Notes: generated by a model from the letters alone, not told the origin. A stretch of 64,000 nt of DNA from Shewanella piezotolerans WP3 (GCF_000014885.1 NC_011566.1:930001-994000); one strand, 5' to 3'; shown: positions 9,006 through 18,476, counted from the stretch's first letter. Program-made: numbers and translations.

Positions 9006-10480
9006 GGGTTAATTCCAAACAAGCTTTGAGAGGCCGCCTGTGCCACCTGCACACTAAGACGGGTATCGATGCCAAAATAGATATTAGCCAGTACCAGTGC
9101 CCAGACTGGGGCAAGGAAGGTCCAAGGGGCTTCCTGGACCGGTTCACGACCCGGCAGAGGGGGCTTAAAGTAGGCAATCTCAACGATGCGCCAGATATAA
9201 AGCACAGCCAGTAGTGAGCCCAGTAACACGAGTACAGCTACTGGCCACATTCCCACCTCTACGGCGGCAACAAGCAGGTACCATTTGCTGACGAAACCAA
9301 CGGTTAATGGCACGCCAATCAAACTCAAACCAGCGACAACAATAGCTGCCATGGTGAGCGGCATCTGCCTACCTAGCCCTTGGAACTGACTAAGTTGTGC
9401 ACTGCCGATGCGGTACACCACTGCGCCTAACGCTAAAAATAGCGCGCTCTTCATCAAAGCGTGGTTAAACAGGTGCAGCAGGGTAGCCATTAGGCCTGTA
9501 GTGGTTTGGATGGCATAGCCAACGATCATATAGCCAACCTGAGCGATGCTCGAGTAGGCGAAGATATGTTTGACATTGGTTTTATATATTGCGGCAGTAG
9601 ATGCTGCGAATATACCGACCAAGCCGAGCACCAAAAATATGTTTTGTAGCGGTAGGCTAGAGAATGAGAACTCGATACCAAATATGGTAAAGCTTAAGCG
9701 GATCAGTAGGTAAACCGCCACTTTGGTTGCCGTAGCAGCAAGGAAAGCGGTGACTATTGAGGGAGCGTAAGCGTAAGCATTCGGCAACCATAGATGCAGA
9801 GGGAACAGTGCTAGCTTCAGACAGACGCCGACAATCAAAAAGACAAAGGCGGCAAATACAGTGCGGGTTTGGTTAACCTCGACAAGCCGGCTGGCGATAT
9901 CAGCCATATTCAGCGTGCCTGTCATCTGGTACAGCAAGCCGATGCCGATCAAAATGAAGGTCGCGCCGATAGTGCCCATGATCAGATATTGATAGGCGGC
10001 CCAAAGGGCGCGTCTATCTTTGCCAAGCCCAATCAACGCATAGGCTGATAGCGACGATATCTCCAAAAATACAAATACGTTAAACAGATCGCCAGTGGAG
10101 ACGATGCCAAACATACCCGTTATAGACAGTAGGTACAGGCTATAAAAGAGCGTGTGGCGATCTTCTGCTAGCTCTTTTTGAATGCTGGTATGTGCTGCAA
10201 ATAGCACTACCGTACCTATGGTTGATATGATCAGCAATAAGAGCGCATTGAGTTCATCGATGCGATATTCGATCCCCCAAGGGGCATCCCAGCCGCCAAG
10301 CTGATAGATGATGGTGCCAGAGCTCATTACCTGTTGCAGTAAAAATATACTATTGGCGCAGGTAAAAGCGCTCACGAGTAGGGCAAACAGCCATACCAGC
10401 TTAGAGCGGTTTAGGAACAAGCATAGAGGCGCAGCCATCAACGGCACAATAACTTGTAAAATAGGCAGATGGGCTAGCAC
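9002..10480 (-). CDS. mrpD: Na+/H+ antiporter subunit D (MrpD/MnhD)
   Basis: 492-residue integral membrane subunit of the multisubunit cation/proton antiporter. It follows the C subunit with a 7-bp overlap, the standard C-D order. Characteristic motifs: FVFLEISSLSAYALIG with the functionally important glutamate, GVCLKLALFPLHLWLPNAYAYAPS with the pump lysine, and ATKVAVYLLIR with the next lysine. The length is normal for MrpD (about 490-500). Confidence 0.9.
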   Translation of the reverse strand: MLAHLPILQVIVPLMAAPLCLFLNRSKLVWLFALLVSAFTCANSIFLLQQVMSSGTIIYQLGGWDAPWGIEYRIDELNALLLLIISTIGTVVLFAAHTSIQKELAEDRHTLFYSLYLLSITGMFGIVSTGDLFNVFVFLEISSLSAYALIGLGKDRRALWAAYQYLIMGTIGATFILIGIGLLYQMTGTLNMADIASRLVEVNQTRTVFAAFVFLIVGVCLKLALFPLHLWLPNAYAYAPSIVTAFLAATATKVAVYLLIRLSFTIFGIEFSFSSLPLQNIFLVLGLVGIFAASTAAIYKTNVKHIFAYSSIAQVGYMIVGYAIQTTTGLMATLLHLFNHALMKSALFLALGAVVYRIGSAQLSQFQGLGRQMPLTMAAIVVAGLSLIGVPLTVGFVSKWYLLVAAVEVGMWPVAVLVLLGSLLAVLYIWRIVEIAYFKPPLPGREPVQEAPWTFLAPVWALVLANIYFGIDTRLSVQVAQAASQSLFGINP

Positions 10481-10845
10481 GATGTTTTATCCTCAGTGAG
10501 CTGATCTTGAATTTGAATCTCATCTTCCTCGATAGAGCCATAGGACTCTTTGATTCTTACGACCAGAGCAAGGCCGAGCGCCGTCGTTGCAATACCAACA
10601 ACAATTGCAGTGAGAATAAGCACATGGGGAAGAGGGTTAGAGTAGCGAGCCACACCTTCAGCCAAGATGGGAGCGCTACCGCTATCGACATTGCCCATAC
10701 TGATGTAAAAGATAAAAACCGAGGTTTGGAAAATCGTTAAACCAACCAATTTTTTGATCAGGTTGCCATGGGCGATAACGATATAGAAACCGATCATCAT
10801 CAGCAGTACCACTATCCAGTAGTTATAGAGTCCTAGAAACATCAC
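10474..10845 (-). CDS. mrpC: Na+/H+ antiporter subunit C (MrpC/MnhC, NuoK-like)
   Basis: 123-residue protein with three membrane helices, homologous to NuoK. The helices lie at about residues 8-25, 33-50 and 72-95. The segment PLPHVLILTAIVVGIATTALGLALV is typical of MrpC/NuoK. A 4-bp ATGA-type overlap with the upstream B-type gene and a 7-bp overlap with mrpD indicate one polycistron. Confidence 0.9.
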   Translation of the reverse strand: MMFLGLYNYWIVVLLMMIGFYIVIAHGNLIKKLVGLTIFQTSVFIFYISMGNVDSGSAPILAEGVARYSNPLPHVLILTAIVVGIATTALGLALVVRIKESYGSIEEDEIQIQDQLTEDKTSC

Positions 10846-11903
10846 TCTCCCCCTTTTTGTTCAGTACTGTTTGCTTGAGTAACGTTTAGCTCTGGACTGC
10901 TCAGCTCAGTGGCTTGCTGTTGAGCTTCTCTGCGACCTGCAAAGTTAAAAAAGATAATGATCATCACTGCGGTAACAGTGAAGCCTACTCCCAACTCGAT
11001 AAGTAAAATACCAATGTGCTGACCAGCAATAGGATCGGCAGCAAGTACGTTGTAATCTAAGAAGTTACCACCGTTAAATAGCGAGACGACACCGACACTG
11101 GCATAGAGCAGCAAGCCGAGAGCTGCGATAAGTTGGACAATCGATTGATTGAAGACGCGCCTAGCGGTGTCTAACCCAAATAACATGGCATAGAGGATGA
11201 TTGCAGCAGCAAAGATCACACCCGCCTGGAACCCGCCACCAGGACCAAAGTCACCGTGGAACTGCACATAGAGTGCAAACAGCAAGATAAATGGGATCAA
11301 TATTTTGCTAACAATACGCAGCACCATATGCTGCTCATGCATCTGCTTTTCACTGCTCTCATCTATTTGAAGTGGCTTGCGACGTAGAGGTAGCGATAGC
11401 AGTGCCAACACGCCAATCCCCGCAGTAAAGATAACGGCGACCTCACCTAAGGTGTCAAATGCACGATAGCTCCCAAGTACTGAGGTGACAATGTTGGGGA
11501 CACCGACCTCCTGCATCGAGTCATTAATATAGCGAGGGGCAACATGTTGATGAACTGGTGCGTCGAAACTGCCAAAATAGGGCATATCTAAGGTGCCGTA
11601 GATCAGCATGCCACCTGTAATAAATACCACTAGCAAAGCCAGCAGAGGTTTATGACGTTTAGGGGCCTCACTGCGGCCAGTCATGGTGATCGCTGCCAGC
11701 ATCAGCAAGCCTGATATTCCGGCACCTACGGCGGCCTCGGTAAAGGCCACATCGACAGCATCGAGTACAACAAAGAAGCTTGCGGAGAGTAAGCCGTAGA
11801 TCCCAGTTAACATCACTACCGCCAACAGATCTTTGGTCCGCACAATGGCAATAGCAATAATGACAAGAAAGCTTAATAGAACGACATCAACTAAAGTTTC
11901 GAT
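10842..11903 (-). CDS. mrpB: DUF4040-MnhB fusion subunit (MrpA C-terminus + MrpB), probable AUC start
   Basis: Fusion of the DUF4040 domain that normally ends MrpA (VDVAFTEAAVGAGISG) with an MnhB/MrpB domain (FGPGGGFQAGVIFAAAIILY; GVGFTVTAVMIIIF). The first standard start codon is a GTG at 11843, which would cut through the first membrane helix. The frame is open further upstream and encodes IETLVDVVLLSFLVIIAIAIVR, a proper first helix, but contains no ATG, GTG or TTG. A strong AGGAGG ribosome site ends 9 bases before an ATC at 11903, just inside the end of mrpG. I therefore propose AUC initiation (353 residues). The domain order resembles the MbhD/E-MbhF part of archaeal Mrp-like modules. 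Confidence 0.85.
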   Translation of the reverse strand: METLVDVVLLSFLVIIAIAIVRTKDLLAVVMLTGIYGLLSASFFVVLDAVDVAFTEAAVGAGISGLLMLAAITMTGRSEAPKRHKPLLALLVVFITGGMLIYGTLDMPYFGSFDAPVHQHVAPRYINDSMQEVGVPNIVTSVLGSYRAFDTLGEVAVIFTAGIGVLALLSLPLRRKPLQIDESSEKQMHEQHMVLRIVSKILIPFILLFALYVQFHGDFGPGGGFQAGVIFAAAIILYAMLFGLDTARRVFNQSIVQLIAALGLLLYASVGVVSLFNGGNFLDYNVLAADPIAGQHIGILLIELGVGFTVTAVMIIIFFNFAGRREAQQQATELSSPELNVTQANSTEQKGGE

Positions 11904-12232
11904 GGCTTGTCCCCTCCTTTGTTGCTTGAGTCGTCGATCACGGGCTTTAAGTTGTTGCGCAGTGCAGCTTTGGCCAATGCATGACTTGCTGTAGGGTTGA
12001 TAAATAGGGTGAACAGTAAAATCATGATCAACTTAAGTAGTACTAGCCCGTCAGGTGTTATTAACATCAGCCCTGTGAGTATCAGCCCCGCCCCTAAGGT
12101 GTCAGTAACCCCTACAGCGTGCATGCGAGTATAGAAATCAGGGAAGCGCAAGATTCCAACCCCACCTGATAGACAAAGAAAGCTACCTAGCAGTAGACAT
12201 AAGCCACTGCCGATCTCGAGTATGAGACTCAT
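11891..12232 (-). CDS. mrpG: Na+/H+ antiporter subunit G (MrpG/MnhG)
   Basis: 113-residue protein with three membrane helices. The family signature GGVGILRFPDFYTRMHAVGVTDTLGAGLIL is clear (R-F-P-D-x-x-x-R-x-H). It overlaps mrpF by 4 bp, and its last codons overlap the beginning of the DUF4040-MnhB gene. Its C-terminal tail encodes the AGGAGG that serves the next gene. Confidence 0.9.
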   Translation of the reverse strand: MSLILEIGSGLCLLLGSFLCLSGGVGILRFPDFYTRMHAVGVTDTLGAGLILTGLMLITPDGLVLLKLIMILLFTLFINPTASHALAKAALRNNLKPVIDDSSNKGGDKPSKL

Positions 12233-12525
12233 TGTTTATCCTCTTTAGTCGGTGCTTGCTGTTGAAGCGAATGCTTGAACTCAACTGAATCAGAGAAGCG
12301 AAGTACGCCGATAACACTGATAAAGTTGATCAGGGCGTATACCAGAGCGATATCGAGAAACTCTGGACGCCCCATCAAAAAGCCCAGTATCGAGATCAGT
12401 AGCACTGTTTTAGTGCCAAACATATTAAATGCCAGGATCCGATCGTAGAGCGTAGGCCCCACGACACAGCGAATGATCGCTAGGAGCATGACAACAAGAA
12501 TTGCGATTGTGGCTGCAGTTAACAT
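12229..12525 (-). CDS. mrpF: Na+/H+ antiporter subunit F (MrpF/MnhF)
   Basis: 98-residue, three-helix membrane protein. It carries the MrpF motif VGPTLYDRILAFNMFGTKTVLLI (G-P-T-x-x-D-R), with ALVYALINFISVIG further on. Overlaps with mrpE (7 bp) and mrpG (4 bp) place it in the operon. Confidence 0.9.
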   Translation of the reverse strand: MLTAATIAILVVMLLAIIRCVVGPTLYDRILAFNMFGTKTVLLISILGFLMGRPEFLDIALVYALINFISVIGVLRFSDSVEFKHSLQQQAPTKEDKQ

Positions 12526-13052
12526 CGGCTTTCCAATTCAGTGACTCGGCGATCCATTTCGCCAGTTTTTAAGGTATCAATATTGTCCTTGATCAATGCG
12601 TGTATGGTCATACGATCACCGACTATGTCGACTGTGACTGTACCCGGCGTCAAGGTGATGGAGTTGGCGTAGATAACCTTGCCGAGATCTGTGCGCTGAC
12701 TGACATCTATCGTGACAAGGGTTGGGGAGATGCTGCTATTGCCAAGCCAGACATGTTTGACCACCGAGATGTTAGAAATAATGATCTCTTTGGTTAGCCA
12801 TATCAGGTAGCTAGGCATGTTTACTGAAAGGTGAATAGGTTGAGACTCATGGTCAATCACATCCATTCTATGTGCGATGTAGAGCACCAGCAGGATCGAA
12901 GCGGCTCCTAGTGATAACAGTAGTGTGTTGCTGTAATTTGAGTTAACCCACCAAAAGAGGGACAAGCTTAAACAGAGGCTGAGAGTGTGGCTCGGCAGAT
13001 TCCTCGTCGTTTTATCTAAAGTATTTTTGTCTAAAATTATGTTATTTTTCAT
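12519..13052 (-). CDS. mrpE: Na+/H+ antiporter subunit E (MrpE/MnhE), first gene of operon
   Basis: 177-residue protein with N-terminal membrane helices and a C-terminal cytosolic domain. The region KEIIISNISVVKHVWLG followed by YANSITLTPGTVTVDIVGDRMTIHAL is diagnostic of MrpE. It is the first gene, giving the order E-F-G-(A'/B)-C-D-D-small-D. Only about 80 bp separate its start from the upstream same-strand gene, so the operon promoter is in that short gap or further up. The ribosome site is weak. Confidence 0.9.
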   Translation of the reverse strand: MKNNIILDKNTLDKTTRNLPSHTLSLCLSLSLFWWVNSNYSNTLLLSLGAASILLVLYIAHRMDVIDHESQPIHLSVNMPSYLIWLTKEIIISNISVVKHVWLGNSSISPTLVTIDVSQRTDLGKVIYANSITLTPGTVTVDIVGDRMTIHALIKDNIDTLKTGEMDRRVTELESRC

Positions 13053-13084
13053 GTTTACTTTCTACCGTTACCAATAAGTTCATT

Positions 13085-13092
13085 GGGGGGGG
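13085..13092. repeat. Eight-G homopolymer upstream of the Mrp-type operon
   Basis: Run of eight G (plus strand) 33 bp before the mrpE start, inside the only intergenic space that could hold the operon promoter. Length-variable tracts can modulate promoters, but nothing else here shows that it does. Confidence 0.5.
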
Positions 13093-13133
13093 AGGGCTAA
13101 TACAAGGCAGCGCAACTAAGCTTTATCTATGAC

Positions 13134-13565
13134 TTACAGACACGAATATTCAGCTTCAAGAGCATTGAAAATTTGCGTGTGTAGCAATTGCATTGATTCG
13201 AGCGGATATGACAAATGTCCAACAAGGCGCTTTGCTATGAGCTCAACATTTTTATTTTTAGGTAGGCATAATTGGACAGGTTGTTCCTTCGATGTGCGTT
13301 TACCTACCCGGGTTTGATAGGCCCTATCGAAAAATTCTCCTGATGTTTCACGTAAGACGTAATCAGATTTTGGAGCTAATGAACCTGCTAGAAACCCCTG
13401 AACGTAGTGAATACAAGAGCTAGCAGGGGTATTCTCTAGTGACATGCAAGAATCAAGTACCACTTGCTCCTCTTCTGCAGGAGTTTTTGAAGCTGAAAAT
13501 ACTGAAAAGGATAAGGTCATTGTCAATGCTAATGTTAAAAGCGCTAATAACAGGCTGTTCTTCAT
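13134..13565 (-). CDS. Exported Rap1a/Tai-like immunity-fold protein
   Basis: 143 residues with a clear Sec signal peptide (MKNSLLLALLTLALTMTLSF..SVFSA). The mature part resembles the Rap1a/Tai family (small periplasmic proteins that include type VI amidase immunity proteins): SCIHYVQGFLAG, then CLPKNKNVELIAKRLVGHL..., and a final AEYSC, so the conserved cysteines are in place. I use the ATG at 13565 because AAGGAGT lies directly upstream. No T6SS effector is encoded nearby, so an immunity function is only a family hint. Confidence 0.65.
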   Translation of the reverse strand: MKNSLLLALLTLALTMTLSFSVFSASKTPAEEEQVVLDSCMSLENTPASSCIHYVQGFLAGSLAPKSDYVLRETSGEFFDRAYQTRVGKRTSKEQPVQLCLPKNKNVELIAKRLVGHLSYPLESMQLLHTQIFNALEAEYSCL

Positions 13566-13599
13566 TTTAACTCCTTGTTTATACATTTACTTATTAGAG

Positions 13600-14458
13600 T
13601 GTCAGTAATTTAAAGTGTCATTTATTTATAGTGATTAGCAGTTGTAATATATTATTAAAACTATTCCATAATGTCAGATCTAGACACGCTCTACAATGAC
13701 TAAATATTCATTTTTACTAATGTTTGGCTGTTTATATTGTAGTGAGCACTAGCTTGTCGAGTCTTGTTTTATAAATATCATTAGTCACTTTTACTCACTA
13801 TTTATATTTTTATTGTTGTACATAGCCACTTGTTGACCTTGATAGTTAAGAGCAAATCGCTATTTTGTGTAAACTCGGTTATTGTTGAATGACTCATCGG
13901 GAATTACGAGGTGTTTAGGTAGGCTGTTGTGTTTACTTGCTTTTTTGCTTGCTATTTACATTTTTCTGATGCTGTTTCTGAAATGGTTAAGTTTCGATTT
14001 ATGTTAAGTTAAGCTCGTTTGTGGTTATATTTAAGGTTATTTTAAGCTTTGGCGCCGGCTAAAACTGTATATTGGTTAGTAATTTATTTCACTAAGAGGG
14101 AATTACTCAATAATGACTAGGTATTACAAGAAGCGTTTTTGATTAACTATATTTAGCTTGCTGTTGTTATATTATTGGCTCCAAACGAAGTTGAACATAA
14201 TAAGTTTTGTTTTTGTTGATTATGCGGGGAGCTGGTTTTTCTGGTCTTATTTTTTACTTGTTAGCATTCTATCTAATTTCTAAATTTATTATTTTAGGTA
14301 GCACTATTGTCGGATTTTTAGGGGTAATTGAAAGGTAAGCCAGAGCAGGCGTACTTAGTTCGTTGGCTTAGCCTAAAAATTTAGTTACTCAGTTCCACTT
14401 GTTAGTTACGCTTCAGCGAGAGAGCCTATTTAATCTGGGCTTCTTCATCGGAAAGTAA
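13600..14458. other. Long AT-rich intergenic region
   Basis: About 850 bp of AT-rich DNA without a credible gene, tRNA or strong hairpin, ending at the start of a MITE. It could hide a small RNA, but I see no specific evidence. Confidence 0.4.
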
Positions 14459-14883
14459 TACCAATTGCATTAAGTATTTGACCATTTCAGAGCCCCTCAG
14501 CCTTTTCAATTCAAAGCGCATTGGTAAAGAAATGGTTATTCCCTTTTAAGCCAATGCAAAGCAGAAGTGGAAAGACTGAAGGGCTCACGTAGTGCGGCTG
14601 AGGTTAAACAAATTGGCAAACGCTGTATGCTTCGCTATGGGATTTGGATATACGACTAAATGGTCTATTTTGTTCCATACAAAATAAAACATTCCGGCCC
14701 TCCTTGGCGGTCAGATTTAGGAGGTACGAGACCAAGGATGGTCGAAGGTAGAATAATGCAGGAGCAATTATCGAGAGCGAAGCAGGATGCCAGAGCCGAG
14801 AATAACTATTAGCTCAAATCCCACTGCTTTCCTACAACGTTTTGAATTCCTGCTGAATGGTCAAACTTTTAATGCAATTGGTA
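14459..14883 (+). mobile_element. MITE family 1, copy 1 (425 bp)
   Basis: Bounded by the perfect inverted ends TACCAATTGCATTAA and its complement and flanked by TAA on both sides (14456-14458 and 14884-14886), a 3-bp target duplication. Nearly identical to 21554-21980 and to the inverted copy 55611-56035. Carries no transposase. Small frames that run out of it into the flanks are not genes. Confidence 0.85.
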
Positions 14884-15073
14884 TAACCGTATCAGTTATA
14901 AAGGCAACCAATACAGATATTAATGACATCGTACAAAAGCATTTCGACTCGACTATGGGTTTGCGACGACGGCAGTCATTAGTGATGGGGGCGTTCGACT
15001 GATTGTTGTAAAACGAGTATGAAAGCGTAAGAGTAATGAACTCTAATATAAAAAATATGTGTTGGCCGTTAGA

Positions 15074-16738
15074 TCAAATAATATCGAGGGACGATGTTTG
15101 CGTCCTTGTTGGTGATGCTTGGCAAGATTGACCAAATTGGTTTAGCCCAAACCATAACAACACTACTGCAACGATAAGCGCGACCCACCATGGTAGTCCA
15201 AACCCAGAGGCTATACTTGCCAAAAGTGCAACAGCTCCAACAACTAGTGCATAGGGCATCTGTGTTCTGACGTGATCAATGTGGTTACACTGAGAAGCCA
15301 TAGATGACAAAATGGTAGTATCTGAGATCGGCGAGCAATGATCTCCCCATACCGCGCCCGCCAATACGCAAGAGATTGAAGAGTATATGATGTGCATATC
15401 AGAAGGGTTAACCGTGCCATTGCTGGTAGACACTAAACTCCAGCTGACAGGCACAACCAAGGGCATCAATATTCCCATCGTGCCCCAACTGGTTCCTGTT
15501 CCTAGGGAAATCACGCCAGCCAAGATAAAAATAATGGCTGGGAATATAGCGGGGTAGATCCCATCACCAATTACCCCTGTCAGGTAGTGGGCTGTATGCA
15601 GTGCTTCGGTAATTTCTGCCAGTGTCCAGCTTAATACCAGTATTACAAGTGCTGAGATCACTCGGCTTAATCCACTTACCCAAGCATTTATAGTGTTTTC
15701 TAACGATTGAATGCTCTGGCAGACCGTCATTATAATGGCTGCCATTGAAGCCAGAAAACCACCGAGTAATAAGGCTGTTAATGAATCCGCACTGGCGAGT
15801 ATTTCTGTAATAGTCTCTCCTTTGCCAGTTAAACAAATACCTAATATAACCGTACAAATTAAGATGAAAATGGGAAGCAGTGCATTTAAGGAACTAGATT
15901 GCAGAGGCTGAGTTTCGGTTGCAAATACCTCACTTGTATCTGTTGCATTCTCGCCTGAAACAGCTCTTTTTTCAGCGGCTAACATTGGGCCAAAGTCTTT
16001 ACCTGTGTATGCGATAAAAACGACAAATAGTAATGTCAAAATGGGGTAAAAACTGTAGGCAATGGAGTTAAGAAAAATAATATAGGGTTCGTTTAAAGCA
16101 TCAATGCTATTAATAGCATCTCCAATCAGCCCCACTTCATATCCAATCCAAATTGACACTAGCGCAATCGATGCTAAGGGAGCTGCGGTAGCGTCCACTA
16201 AATACGCTAGCTTTGCTCGTGATACTTTCATTTTGTCGGTTAATGGGCGCATGGTATTGCCAACAATTAGCGAATTAGCATAGTCATCAAAGAAAATAAT
16301 AAAGCCCATAAAAACGGTGCTTAGCTGCACACTCCTGCGGTTATCGGCCCATTTTTTTATATGTTCAACCAGACCTATTAAGCCGCCGTTGCTTGAAATC
16401 ACTCCAACCATTCCGCCAATAAATAACGTAATTAAGATTATTGATATATGACCAGTATCTTGCATGACATTAAGGACATACTTTTGTGGGACGTCGATTA
16501 AGCCGATAAAAAGTGAGCTTAAATCTTTGCCTGCAATTACCCATGCGCCAAACCAAATACCTAAAAACAAAGAAATAATAACTTGCCGAAGAATAAAGGC
16601 TGCTGCAATTGCAATCGCTGGAGGTAATACTGAAACCACACTTGAGCTTTCTTGAGTAGTGCTAGGAGGAGAAAAGTGAACGATAGTCGCAGAGAAAATA
16701 AGAAGCATAATGATTGAAATCCAGCGTTTCATATCCAT
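15074..16738 (-). CDS. Na+/H+ antiporter, NhaC family
   Basis: 554-residue polytopic inner-membrane protein of the NhaC / Na_H_antiporter family. Marker motifs are GFIIFFDDYANSLIVGNTMRP and GAVWGDHCSPISDTTILSS, both typical of this family, with SLGTGTSWGTMGILMPLVVP between them. I chose the start MDMKRW at 16738 because GGGAAG precedes it; a 7-codon longer form is possible. Monocistronic. It should exchange Na+ (or a charged organic ion) for H+ and so complements the Mrp-type system nearby. Confidence 0.85.
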   Translation of the reverse strand: MDMKRWISIIMLLIFSATIVHFSPPSTTQESSSVVSVLPPAIAIAAAFILRQVIISLFLGIWFGAWVIAGKDLSSLFIGLIDVPQKYVLNVMQDTGHISIILITLFIGGMVGVISSNGGLIGLVEHIKKWADNRRSVQLSTVFMGFIIFFDDYANSLIVGNTMRPLTDKMKVSRAKLAYLVDATAAPLASIALVSIWIGYEVGLIGDAINSIDALNEPYIIFLNSIAYSFYPILTLLFVVFIAYTGKDFGPMLAAEKRAVSGENATDTSEVFATETQPLQSSSLNALLPIFILICTVILGICLTGKGETITEILASADSLTALLLGGFLASMAAIIMTVCQSIQSLENTINAWVSGLSRVISALVILVLSWTLAEITEALHTAHYLTGVIGDGIYPAIFPAIIFILAGVISLGTGTSWGTMGILMPLVVPVSWSLVSTSNGTVNPSDMHIIYSSISCVLAGAVWGDHCSPISDTTILSSMASQCNHIDHVRTQMPYALVVGAVALLASIASGFGLPWWVALIVAVVLLWFGLNQFGQSCQASPTRTQTSSLDII

Positions 16739-16759
16739 GTTTGCTTCCCACTTTATCAA

Positions 16760-17108
16760 TCTGTCTCGTTATTGAGGGGGCTAAGCGTGTTAGCCACTGC
16801 GCGGCATGTCATCGCAGCCTGTTAAGCATAGCTGCGTATAGTGTCTAATGCTCAGTGTTGATGATTTTGAGTGTAGGTGAGGAAAGTCGTAAGCACAAAC
16901 AACCCTTAGCATTGATGGCATTTGCTCGAGTTAATTTCGTTGGGCGACAAACTTGATCGCCCAACGCCATTGTTGCTTCTCACTATTTTATCAATCTCTT
17001 GATTTAATTTATCTTTATGTGTGGTTTTGTTAGGTGCTGCTTCCACTTTTTTTAATCTTTAGGTGTTGCTTAGGTAAGAGCTGGTTATGCTTCGCCCTAG
17101 ATGATTTA
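16760..17108. other. Intergenic, promoter of the NhaC-type gene
   Basis: About 350 bp separating two minus-strand genes. No recognisable operator, RNA or strong terminator. Confidence 0.4.
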
Positions 17109-18476
17109 TCATGGTGACAATGGCCTATTTTTAGTGTTCGGAATAATCCATATATTGTTGTCAATGGAGCCATTCATCAATTCAATAACAACATTATCGA
17201 TAACTTTTAGGCCTGATTTAGCCATATTCTCAAAGGTATCAATGCCGTCATTTGGAAAGTTTTGCCGAGTTCGGTGAATATTAAACTGATAGGCAAACTT
17301 TCTATCGAACGCTTTTTCTATCCCTTGCTTGCCTATCATAAAGCCGATGAGTCCGCCCCATGTTGCGGTTGGGTTATCTGAGTCCCAACCAGCTAATGAG
17401 CCAATTTTAATCGTCTGTTTTATATCGCCTTCACCATAATGCAAACTGATGATACTGGCAGCAAAGTTAATGCCTGCTGCAAAACAGCCATTACAGTAAA
17501 GCTGTTTGGAGGATATATCATAACCATCTTCTTGATTTATTTGGTATCGCTGGTATATCAAATCCCTTGCTTGTTCCCACGGTATGCCTGAGTCATGTAA
17601 TTGTGTGACGTAATCATACATAGCTGCTGCGTAGGTAGTATCAGGCAATACTTGGCGAGCCTCAGTTGCCATCCAAGATAATTGCTCTTTTATCGGCAAA
17701 TTTTTATCTGCAGCTGATGCAAGTGAGTGCATAACCACATAAAATTTAGCTATGTACTCGGAATCCTTTCTTGCTGTCGTTTGTATTGGCAGCTCAGCCA
17801 TTTTCAGTGCTATGTCTGGTCTACCTGGGGCGAATAGCCCAAATATCTCAGTGGTTAGCTGTGCGTCTATCATGTCAAAGTGTTCGTTGTTACTCGGTGC
17901 TCCCGTTGCTGGTGGCAACATGCCTTGTGCCATTAAATCAAAGGCGCGTTGGTTTGACACCCATAGGTAATTCTCTTCATCTTTTTTTATATGTTTTAAC
18001 CAGCCTTCACGGATCTGTTCAGCAGTCAATATGCTGGTGTTATGAGTGACTAATAGGTGCTGGTACATATACTCAATATCAGTATCGTCATCAGATCCCC
18101 ATACTTCACCAGGCTCTCGGAAAACAAAGTCGATAGTGTCTGATAAGTCGCTAGGAACCCCTTGTCCCCAAATACTTGGCTGGTCAGGTTTTCCCCAATC
18201 TTCTCTGGTATAAAAGTCCCCGGTTTTGGTTTCACCTATATCACCAATTTTGTCCATTTCTGTCACCAGACCTGTCCAGTTAGCAATAGATTGCCCTAGC
18301 CAAAAACCATAAAGCTTATCTCCATAGCTATCTCTGGAGATCTTCAAGCTCTTAGGCGCGGGAGCAGCCAATTTGCCGGTAGTGTGGGCATCCTTTGTAC
18401 TTGAAGCAAGCTGGCTTGAGGTTTGACAAGCACTCAAGGGAAGCAGGGTAAAAAGCAAAACGAAGAGCAATTTCAT
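17109..18476 (-). CDS. ADP-ribosylglycohydrolase-family lipoprotein
   Basis: About 455 residues. The N-terminal lipoprotein signal has lipobox LSAC, so the protein is exported and lipid-anchored. The body matches the ADP-ribosylglycohydrolase (DraG-like) fold: DKLYGFWLGQSIANWTG near the start, acidic metal-binding DDDTDIEYM near residue 140, and the C-terminal GSLAGWDSDNPTATWGGLIGFMIG block (D-S-D-x-x-A). An exported member is unlikely to act on cytosolic ADP-ribosylated proteins; the substrate is unknown. Start ATG 18476 or GTG 18485, both leaving the signal peptide intact. Confidence 0.8.
   Translation of the reverse strand: MKLLFVLLFTLLPLSACQTSSQLASSTKDAHTTGKLAAPAPKSLKISRDSYGDKLYGFWLGQSIANWTGLVTEMDKIGDIGETKTGDFYTREDWGKPDQPSIWGQGVPSDLSDTIDFVFREPGEVWGSDDDTDIEYMYQHLLVTHNTSILTAEQIREGWLKHIKKDEENYLWVSNQRAFDLMAQGMLPPATGAPSNNEHFDMIDAQLTTEIFGLFAPGRPDIALKMAELPIQTTARKDSEYIAKFYVVMHSLASAADKNLPIKEQLSWMATEARQVLPDTTYAAAMYDYVTQLHDSGIPWEQARDLIYQRYQINQEDGYDISSKQLYCNGCFAAGINFAASIISLHYGEGDIKQTIKIGSLAGWDSDNPTATWGGLIGFMIGKQGIEKAFDRKFAYQFNIHRTRQNFPNDGIDTFENMAKSGLKVIDNVVIELMNGSIDNNIWIIPNTKNRPLSP

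Noticed and set aside
13600..14458. Hidden small RNA in the long intergenic stretch
   Set aside because: No clear promoter plus terminator pair or conserved structure could be seen by eye.
14787..15002. 71-codon frame
   Set aside because: Mostly the right end of MITE copy 1 running into flanking DNA. The same MITE end gives similar chance frames at other copies.
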